DNA of 64,000 bases from Strigamia acuminata (lineage: Eukaryota; Arthropoda; Chilopoda; Geophilomorpha; Linotaeniidae), in contig OX442314.1 in NCBI GenBank assembly GCA_949358305.1, positions 9,541,060 through 9,605,059 on the forward strand. Direction: 5' to 3'. This document shows positions 56,001-64,000 of the stretch, piece after piece. Below the pieces are notes generated by a model. That model had not been told where the DNA came from. It saw nothing but the letters and a program-made list of their open reading frames with translations, and did no database searches. Numbering within the stretch: the stretch's first letter is position 1; every line of letters starts with the position of its first letter. The translations under genes and the position numbers were made by a program.

Positions 56001-57300
56001 TATTACACGTTTTATTCAACATTGTCAAGGATGTCAGGCATGTAAGCCGAGATCAAAGACCGAAATTGAAGGCGCTCAAATTGGACCATTTGGACCATTT
56101 GACTGCCTCAGTGTGGATTTGTCTGGTCCCAAACCAAGAACCAGAAAAAACAATACCCACATTTGCGTCATCGTAGATGTCGCTACACATTGGCCCGAAT
56201 TATTTCCAATGTGTAATCCAACGGCAATAAAAGTTGCCAACACAATTTATCACTTATCAATGACTTTCGGATTTCCGAGACAAATCATAAGTGATAATGG
56301 ACCACAATTTCGATCACAGGTCTATAAAGAATTTTGCAAAAAATTCGACATGTCGCGAACACCGACATCGATTTATCATCCACAAAGCAATCCTGTGGAG
56401 AGAACCAATCGAGATATTAAATATTTAGTTTCGATTTATTTAGATATTCATGACCAATGGGATGAGTATCTACGCGAATTTGCATTCAGTTTGAGAACAA
56501 CTGTAACAAGAGGCAGAGATTATTCTCCTGCTTTCTTAAATTTTTTCCGAGAATTAAGAATTCCTTGGGATCCAAGAATTCCGGAAGGAATTTTAGTCAT
56601 TGATCCAAAAAATCCGCATTTATATGTTCAGAAATTAGAAACAATAATTGCAGAGACGTATCAGCATATGATGTCTCACGTCTTAGATTTGAGACGCCGT
56701 GTCGAAGCTGAAAAATCAGATAAGAAATTCGACAACTTCAGACAAAATGATTTAGTCTGGCGAGAGTCTCATATTCTCTCAAATGCCGCTAAAGGAATAG
56801 CAGCAGGCATTTCACCGAAAAGGAATGGGCCTTATGTAATTATCAAAAGGTTACAAGGAGGCGCCTTTCAACTTCGACGGCTGAGTGATAATAAAATTTA
56901 TCCAGCTGTTCACGGCACTGAATTAATGCCGTACTTTCCCGTTTTCAACCAAGAAATTTGGCTGGAAGGGGAGGAAGTGGGTCAAAAAACAAAGAATATT
57001 GTTAATACCTTGGATGATGCTAAATTATCCAAAATTCCTGTCGAAAACACGGAATCGAGTAAAAAATCGAAACTCAAAAATAACGAAGTCGATGAAATAA
57101 ACCAGCGACTTGAAAATGTTTCTCTTGATGAAAATCTAGAAAAGGAAATGTTTTTAGAAAAAGAGAAAATTTCAAACAATGAAGTATATAACTCATCTGA
57201 CATTGGAGACGATGCTGATGACAATCTAAACAAGTTGGATTGTACTTCGCGAAAGTCAAAGTACAACTTGAGATCTCGCGTTCCGCGAGCCAAGACATAG
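53048..57300 (+). CDS. pol: Element C pol polyprotein
   Basis: About 1417 codons are read after -1 frameshifting. The frame's first listed start is a GTG and is not needed. An acidic linker is followed by the protease (GMLDSGANKSF, then VLLGCDF). The RT active site is AYLDDIIVV. RNase H has HTDASKQGLGAAL and LADALSRAP-type end blocks. The integrase finger is HGHPLSGHPG with CQGCQACKP. The core residues are in SVDLSGP, ISDNGPQF and SNPVERTNRD. The tail ends in YNLRSRVPRAKT. All catalytic motifs are present. It aligns with element A pol throughout their shared part. Confidence 0.96.
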
Positions 57301-57489
57301 TGTTGTCTTTCACCTTTTGGGTTTACCCAAAAGATCCGAGAAAGCAATCTCGTGACGTCATTCGTAGTACCCACTCGAATGACAACGTTAATCATACGTT
57401 ATAATTAGTGACGTCACAAAGCGTCTCTAATCCAAGTTCGTGTTTGCAATCAACGAACTTAGTCACTTTTTCAAAAGTTTCGAGAGTGT

Positions 57490-60283
57490 ATGCATCGCAT
57501 CGCCTACGTTACGACCCGAATAGTTCGACAACCTGATCGTAAGTAATTTTTCTGTATGAAAAATTTGATAAAACATAAGATTTATGTATTATTTCTCTTT
57601 CAAGACGAAAGAATTTCCGAAATTACCGGAAAACGAAAGAGAATGGACGAGGAAGCGATCCAACTCCAGGCGGACGGAGAAATGCCCATGGAAGGGGCAA
57701 ATGAAGACGTTCAATTGACGCTTCAACAACGGGTAAATTATTAGAATAAATTTTTACCAAGTGTTTAAGTCAGAAAAATTGAGTAATTTCACTTTTCCTG
57801 ACTTCAAACACAAGCCGCTAAAAAATAAAAATGGCGGCTATAAAAGTCACGTGCTTCAAGCATGTGCGAAGGGAGTTGCCATGACAACCAACATCCCTTA
57901 GTGACTCACAGCCACAAGCGCTAAGCTTAAAAAAATATTTCAAATAAGAAATTATTTGTTTATTTTTAAATAAACTAATTTATTTATTTTTCTTCGAATA
58001 TAGATCGAGAGGGATCGAGAAACGCCATTCGCGCTTCCCGATCACGTGCCGACTCAGCACCCGCTGATTTTTCGAGCGGCATTGCCCGAAAAAATCAGAA
58101 GACTGAAGACGGCAAACAATACCTGGTGGAAGTTGCGCCACGACTTCAGCAGATCAGCGCTGCAAGGATTTGGTGCAAAAGGAAGATTCATCGAGCGCCT
58201 TCACGTGGACGGTGTCGACGAAATCGAGTGGACGCTCGACGAGAGCCCCCCAGGACCGCTTGCAGCAGAGTTGCTGCACAACCAGTGGCCAGTGACGCCA
58301 CGAGAGCGTCACGAGCGCAGAAGAGCGCTAAAGAGTACCGGAATTAATTACGGTGCTCTAACCCAATTGAGGAAGAACCTCAAGACGACACAACGCGAAG
58401 TCGTTAAACGGTATCGCAAATCCGTTCGTGACGGGAACCCACAACTTCCCGTCACACAAACCGAGCTCCACCAGTTGGCGCTCGCCGGGTGTTTTAACGA
58501 TTTTCCGGGATTTTTCCCGTCCAAAGCACTCCGAGCTGCCGCGGTGCAGCTTCGCGTCAACGAAAATCGACAACTGGCTCGAGAACACGAGGCAGAGGAG
58601 CAAGCGCGTTGCGCTCTCCCTTTTTATCAAGAAGATGAAATTCCGGCCCCAGCGGCCATCAATCCTCCGCCGCAAGACGAGGATTTGAGGGTGGGGCAAC
58701 TCCCTCCGCCGGTTCCAGTCCGACCGATGTTCCGCGAATCAAGCCGCGATCGAGAGGAACGTCAGAAGCGATCACGCCCATATTCGACTGACGCGCAGCC
58801 ATCACGCCCGCAGTCGCGACGAGGACGGACACCAGAGTCGTTTGGCTCGTCGTCTTCGCTGAGTTTTGAATCGGACTCCACAATTAAGTCCGCCCGAAGT
58901 AGCCGAACCGCCTCCACGTTCAAAGTGGACAACTCGGCTACTCCATACGCCATGAGACGTGTTGTCGGTGATATTTCTCCCGACTGTAGCGTGCCAGTAC
59001 CTGGACATGCTAGCCGCTTGCCCGAACAAGGATATGTTTCCCGCTTGCCGGCTGGAGTTAGCAACCTGCAACTCCGGCCATTTTTTAGTGAGTCATTCGG
59101 CCCACAATGGACCTGCTACGAGCAGCAACCCATTAGAGCACAGCAGGAAGTGCTCCAGAAGCTGGACGCATACCAAAGCGCCCAGATCGCCGAGTCGCAG
59201 AAGGACTGGCAGAGACTAGCTGAAAGGCTAGAAGTCTCCGACATCAATACCATTGATGATCCCCGTCTGATGGATTTTCAGCGTCAGCTAATTCCGGGGA
59301 TGACTAGGGTGTTGTACCCTGGTGTTCTTCCTTCGCCAGGACAGGCGTTAGCGGCCATAACGTACCTTTGGACCGCGCCGATGGGCCTGTCGGAGAAGAA
59401 AGTCGAGCTGTGGTACCACCTCAGGCTCGACCCGCCTACGATCTTAGCCGAGCTAATAAAGCAAGTCGTAGCAAACGGTGAGACCGAAGAAGAGGCCGCC
59501 GTTCGGTTGCGAACCGAGTGGTCCTTTGCGAAGGCCACGGCGCGAATGACCGGAAGACCACCGCTTCCAGTTACAAGCGCCACAGCAGCTGCGTCACTGG
59601 CTGTTTTCCAGTCGGCCCAAGAGGGCGCTGGATGTTCATTTTGGCCAGAGAACGCCGGAAGTTCTCAAACTCCAGCCGGAGTTCAACGGGTAGTCGAAAC
59701 CCGTCAGCTCCCCGGTATGGGTCGAGCACCGGGACGAGGCGTCACACCCTCGTCAACCTCCGCACCCGCGTTGGTTTTCTTGGGCCCGCAGTGCCAGTTT
59801 GACGATGCCACGACGGAAGACTCACGTCCGCCGCCGCCGCCAGCCAAGCCGGAGACGAAGGTCAAGCCGCTGAAAAAAGAGTCGGCTTTCAAGACCCTAA
59901 TGCGCCTGTATCCGCACTTCTATTTGACGCCGGATACGCGAACACTGCTTAGCAACAACCACAAGTTGTCGAGGCAGGTGTTTATGTGGCTCGAGGACCA
60001 CATCCGGGTGTTAAGCCCACCATCGGTGCTCCATGATCGACTCCTGAGAGCACGATTAGCGCCAGAGGATCCAATCGAGTTCGCGGCGCTAGGATGCTTC
60101 AACCGAGCGAACTCGGCAAGAATCATCCAGGTTTGGCTTCATGTCAACCCTGGAATGGTCTCCGGACCAAACGCAGGTCGCGACCTGTGTACGGTTAACG
60201 AGCGGTCCAACCCGAGGGACGACACCACGGATATGATGCGCCCGTTGACGCCTGAGCGAACTCAGACCATGGACGAATCATAA
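57490..60283 (+). CDS. Element C third ORF, apparently three exons
   Basis: The long frame (58004-60283) has no ATG at its start. Two short upstream exons supply one: 57490-57538 ends at a strong GTAAGT donor, and 57605-57732 follows CTCTTTCAAG and ends at CGG|GTAAAT. The long exon follows ATATAG. Phases agree and give 818 residues. An in-frame ATG at 57643 is an alternative start. No signal peptide or membrane segment is seen. There is an Arg/Ser/Pro-rich zone (about SRDREERQKRSRP), then the block shared with element A (TYLWTAPMGLS, QVWLHVNPGMVSGP). Env-like position plus splicing suggests a subgenomic mRNA. Function is unknown. Confidence 0.75.
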
Positions 60284-60322
60284 ATTGGTTCGTTCATTTT
60301 CTCTCCATGTAAGATTCGTCTT

Positions 60323-60335
60323 AAATGGGGGGATG
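60323..60335 (+). other. Element C polypurine tract
   Basis: AAATGGGGGGATG directly precedes the 3' LTR. The G6 run is the likely plus-strand primer. Confidence 0.75.
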
Positions 60336-61319
60336 TGTGGTGATCTCAAAATATTCACCAACTTAGAAGATTAAATTAATTATCTTCTAATTAATTTGAC
60401 TGTGGCACACGCCAAGTCAGATCATGTGACCGAGGGGAGAAATCCTCTCTAGGCACATATCACCCCAGGTTGTCCGGGGTGAAAACGGTTATTAGCCGTT
60501 ATGGTGCAATATGGTGTAATAACCACTAGTTGCACCCATTTGAGCTAAGTGCGCAGGTTTTCTGCGCAATATTGAAGCGTGCTGGGCTCGCGTCTTGGCT
60601 CAAATCGGGACTCTGAAAAATACAACAACAACCTCAACATCACTGCGATATTTGCTCCGACAATACGTATTGATAGAGGACCGTTGTAACTCAGTTTCAT
60701 CTGCTATCTTTGTGTCATCCAAAGCACAAAGCCAGCAATTCAGCTTGAATTAGCCGTCGCTAATTCCAGCTATCGAGAAGAAGAAGTTTCCTGATCCAAG
60801 TGAACCATCGCCATCGTTGCCGCGCGAACGGCAACCATCGCCATCGTACCTGGACCAGACGCCTACAGCCGTCAACCACCGCCGCCGAGCCGTCGCACGA
60901 GCCGTAGAAGAAACCCACGAGAACCATCGTCTTCGACCATCGTTCGTGAGTTTGCCGAGAACGAAGACATTTGCCTTCGATCAACAACATCTCGTTGTTT
61001 AAGCGCCATTTCTGACGCTTTGTAGCTTGCAACAGTCGTTGCAAGCCCTTCCTTTGTTTCATTGTTTCCCGCTCATTTTATTCTTGCGACTTGTTGCATA
61101 TCGTGATATTCATAATCATTATTAATATATATATTGTAATTTAAACCGAATAAATAATTGTGTGATTTTTATTACCATAATAAACTGTCTTTTTATTCCT
61201 ATTTTCGTAAACTTAACCCTAGACAAGTTTCGGCCGCGATATAAGTCTTGTTAAGCATTCACCTGCGGTTTCTGCTTAATTTATTAGAAATTAAGTGGAT
61301 AAAAACCCGGATCGCAGCA
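60336..61319 (+). repeat. Element C 3' LTR
   Basis: 984 bp, apparently identical to 48932-49915 and followed by the CGAA duplication at 61320-61323. Confidence 0.96.
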
Positions 61320-61519
61320 CGAACATCATTGTGCAGTAGTTTAGCTAATTTTTCTTTGGCTCGTACTATTTTTGTAGATTCTCGGCAATGAACAATAAGT
61401 GGAAAATGAATAATTTTGTCTCTAACCAGAATAACAGTTTTGACGAGTGGATAATCAAAATAAGTTTTAATCGATGCGTAAACTTGGCAAATCGATATTA
61501 ACATCAGAAATAGTAGCAC
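61320..61519 (-). pseudogene. DEG/ENaC exon, 5' half, cut by element C
   Basis: The minus-strand frame encodes a hydrophobic helix (LLFLMLISICQVYA) followed by YFDYPLVKTVILV and HFPLIVHC. This matches the first membrane helix and the FPaVTiC-like stretch that follows it in DEG/ENaC channels. The frame is open to the insertion point and continues at 48931. The exon start is unclear, since an in-frame TGA lies just upstream with no AG between. It also overlaps, out of frame, the tail of the upstream channel gene. Confidence 0.65.
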
Positions 61520-61990
61520 AATTGTTTTTCAGTTTATTTCCTTTTTTTGCTTTCAATTTAATTTTTAGAATTGCTTGAATTTTGCCGCCTAACTTGGCAT
61601 TTGATTTAGTTGTTTTTCTGAACATTGAAAGAAGCATTTTGTAGCAGTGAACAAATATTTCAACGAGTGATAAACAAGATATTCCAAAGTAGAGTCCAAT
61701 GTTTCCGCCAATGTCGCATAGTAAAGAGATTACGTCATAAGAAAATTTTTCTTGCAGTGTACAAACGTAATTATTCACAACAGAAACATGAATAATATTC
61801 TCAGAATAGGGTATTGTATCAAAGGATGTGCTGAGTTGTGTCACATCACATAAATTAGGACATTTGCACAGTTGTATTGCATGTTTCCATTTGAACTTCC
61901 ATTTAAACTGATACCTCTGAACATCTTTCTTACATTCAGGTAGCTTTCTTGCATCGTAAAATGGATATCTGTGGTATGTTTTACTAATCT
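61467..61990 (-). CDS. DEG/ENaC-type channel, C-terminal exon of an upstream gene
   Basis: On the minus strand, one open stretch encodes the end of the ectodomain (YPFYDARKLPECKKDVQRY, then LCKCPNLCD) and the second membrane helix (SLLCDIGGNIGLYFGISCLS with the G-I-S filter motif, then LVEIFV). A basic cytoplasmic tail follows, ending SDVNIDLPSLRID. The CxCPxxC spacing and GGxxGLxxGxS are hallmarks of the family. The upstream exons are not found before the transposon relics at 62.26 kb. The left splice border is approximate. Confidence 0.75.
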
Positions 61991-62261
61991 GTCTTTAAAA
62001 TGAACAGAAAACTGATGCAGTGCACACACTTGATCCAGTAAAACCAAGTAAATGATAAAGCATAGACAAAAAACTTGACTTAAGGTGGAAATACAAGGGA
62101 GAGGGTAAAATTCCAAAGCTTGCTAGTACAAGTTTAAAGAGGAAGTCAATTACAAGCTCACTTGACTCGCCTTTGGCTTACCAGCTTAACTGGCAAACTC
62201 AAGCTATACTCTTTCCGCACTCAAGAAGAGCCCTGGAAGCTGGGTTCCCATTGGCCTAGTC

Positions 62262-62346
62262 CAGGGGTCGGCAACCTTTTGAGACGAAAGAGCCAAAAGT
62301 TAAAATTTCCATAATTTCCCAGTTTTTAAAGAGCCACTAACATATA
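62262..62346. mobile_element. hAT-type terminal fragment
   Basis: CAGGGGTCGGCAACC followed by AGAGCCAAAAG is the typical end of many hAT transposons. Only this end is visible. The Tc1-type element 2 begins at its right side, perhaps inserted into it. Confidence 0.6.
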
Positions 62347-63837
62347 CAACCCCTGGCAAAAAGTTTGGAATCATCACCACCTTAAACTGAAAATGCAACA
62401 ATAAAGTGCTGTAGCACAATAATGAGTAAACTTTGTTGAAAAACAAATAAATTAGCTTGAAAGAGCATTGTTTTATCTACATTTTCACTTTAAAAAAAAC
62501 AGTAGAACTTCAACTAGTGATGAAATAAAAAATCATTACAAAATCAACACAGGGAAATTAATTTGGAATCATACAAATCTGAGGAAAAAAGTTTGGAATC
62601 AAACAAAAAAAGTGCTGTTTACTTCCATTTAAAATTTTTAAAATCATTCCAATTCAATGAACTACTCATCTAAATGTCACATGTGTCTAGCCACATGTCC
62701 AAGTCACATGATTAGGATTTAAAAATGGCTTCTACGAAGTTAATGTCTACTGATCTCAAAGACAAAATTATCAAGGCATGAAAAGAAGGAAGAACTCAAA
62801 AAGATGTTGCAGTTGTGTTCAGTATTACCCAATCTGCTGTATTTAACGTTTGGACAAAATATCAAGAGACAGGAAGTGATAAAAATCGCCCTAAACTGGT
62901 AGACCAAAAAAAACTTCAAAACGATAGGATAGGAAATTGCGGAAAATTATAAAAAAAATGTGGAAAAACACATCAAATGAGATGAATCAGGAGTGGAGTA
63001 AAGCCACTGTCAAAGTGTGCGACAGCACAGTCAAAAATCGACTCAATGAAATGGGTTTTAAATCCAGAAAAACTAAAGTAAAACCATTTCTAACCAAAAA
63101 GCACAGGTAAGCAAGATTAAAATGGGCAAAACAACATAAACACTGGACTTCTCATGACTGGAGTAAAGTCATATTCAGTGATGAGTCCAGAATTTGCCTT
63201 GAACTTGGAGATAACATTTGTCTGGAGGCGCATTGATGAGAAGTTCAACAGTGATTGCCTCAAATCTTCTATTAAATTCCTCAATTTTCGATGGTTTGGA
63301 GCTGCATATCTTCAGAAGGCACTGGACATTTGAAAATGATAAATGAGACATTCAATGCAGCTATATACACAGATATTTTGTACTATTTTTACTGCCAACA
63401 ATCGAGGATCACATTGGGTAACTTATCAGAACCACAACGCTCCCTGACACAGAGTCAAGGATGTGAAACAATACCTTCAAGAAAAATAATGCAATTGACA
63501 CATATGACTTATAGATGAGTCATTGATTAAATTGGAATGATTTAAAAAATTTTAAATGGACCTAAACAGCACTTTTTTTGTTTGATTCCAAACTTTTTTC
63601 CTCAGATTTGTATGATTCCAAATTAATTTCCCTGTGTTGATTTTGTAATGATTTTTTATTTCATCACTAGTTGAAGTTCTACTGTTTTTTTTAAAGTGAA
63701 AATGTAGATAAAACAATGCTCTTTCAAGCTAATTTATTTATTTTTCAACAAAGTTTACTCATTATTGTGCTACAGCACTTTATTGTTGCATTTTCAGTTT
63801 AAGGTGGTGATGATTCCAAACTTTTTGCCAGGGGTTG
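62347..63837 (+). mobile_element. Tc1/mariner-type element 2 with long terminal inverted repeats
   Basis: 1491 bp, beginning CAACCCCTGGCAAAAAGTTT at both ends in inverted orientation, flanked by TA (62345-62346, 63838-63839). The inverted repeats run for about 280 bp. A second internal AAAAAGTTTGGAATCA copy lies about 235 bp from each end, so each terminus carries a doubled, direct-repeat-like motif, as in IR/DR-type Tc1 elements. Confidence 0.92.
62725..63520 (+). pseudogene. Tc1-like transposase relic
   Basis: The start MASTKLMSTDLKDKIIKA with a following stop is a Tc1-type helix-turn-helix. Later pieces include WTSHDWSKVIFSDESRICL (first catalytic Asp region) and MVWSCISSEGTGHL (the WG-type block). 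At least four in-frame stops and shifts make it inactive. Confidence 0.8.
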
Positions 63838-63914
63838 TATATACTCTGTATATACTGTATATATTGCTTTAGCGACGCCCGTTTTAGCAACGCCGTGTTT
63901 CAGCTGCTTAGATT

Positions 63915-64000
63915 CAGCTAGGTTAGGTTAGTTTAGGTCAGGTCAGGTTAGGTTAGGTTAGTTTAGGTCAGGTTAGGTTAGTTTGGTTAGGTTAGGTCAT
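63915..64000 (+). repeat. Degenerate TTAGG tract
   Basis: TTAGG units are interspersed with TTTAGG and TCAGG up to the window edge. TTAGG is the ancestral arthropod telomere repeat. The degeneracy suggests an interstitial or subtelomeric relic and not a working chromosome end. Confidence 0.75.

Larger units (their letters stand above)
48932..61319 (+). mobile_element. Element C: complete Ty3/Gypsy-type LTR retrotransposon with spliced third ORF
   Basis: The element is 12,388 bp. Its LTRs (48932-49915 and 60336-61319) are 984 bp each, look identical and have TG...CA ends. The target duplication is CGAA (48928-48931, 61320-61323). The order is LTR, tRNA-Pro primer site, gag, -1 frameshift site, pol, small exons, third ORF, polypurine tract, LTR. 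All ORFs appear intact, so it may be recently active. It lies inside a DEG/ENaC coding exon in antisense orientation. Confidence 0.97.

Overview
The window is animal nuclear DNA, most likely from an arthropod. Genes are split by short GT-AG introns, four LTR retrotransposons and two Tc1/mariner-type transposons are present, two genes are DEG/ENaC channels, and the right edge is degenerate TTAGG, the arthropod telomere repeat. I cannot name the species.

The host core is 33.6-43.7 kb, where two kinetochore genes stand head to head 241 bp apart. On the minus strand is a KNL1/Spc105 gene. Thirteen exons join with consistent phase to 1191 codons, with PP1-docking SILK and RVSF motifs, ten MELT-type motifs, a coiled coil and an RWD-like C-terminus. 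On the plus strand is a KNL2/Mis18BP1 gene of ten exons, about 817-822 codons, with a SANTA domain, a CENPC-like motif and a long basic SP/TP-rich region. One product builds the outer kinetochore and spindle checkpoint platform. The other family licenses CENP-A deposition.

An internally deleted, decayed copy of this locus lies at 12.8-16.2 kb. It fuses the KNL1 intron-8 minisatellite to the tail of KNL2. A second copy of its flanking cassette is at 31.4-32.9 kb.

Mobile elements by position: element A (1-12,789, plus, 5' end outside the window) is a Ty3/Gypsy-type element whose pol is split by nested element D (2,450-7,821, minus). Element B (16,264-30,281, minus) and element C (48,932-61,319, plus) are complete, each with equal-length, apparently identical LTRs and a 4-bp target duplication. 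B and C each join gag to pol through an A-AAA-AAC slippery heptamer followed by a hairpin. A, B and C carry a third ORF in the env position that has no signal peptide or membrane segment. It is arginine/serine-rich, is clearly homologous between A and C, and in C appears to be spliced from three exons.

From 44 kb onward there is a 21-bp minisatellite, a tRNA-Thr(CGU) gene and a DEG/ENaC gene on the minus strand. Element C sits inside a coding exon of that gene, so its 5' part is 12.4 kb away at 61.3-61.5 kb. A Tc1/mariner relic with about 0.4-kb terminal repeats lies in one of its introns. An upstream DEG/ENaC gene ends at 61.5 kb. A hAT-like end, a second Tc1/mariner relic and the TTAGG tract fill the right edge.
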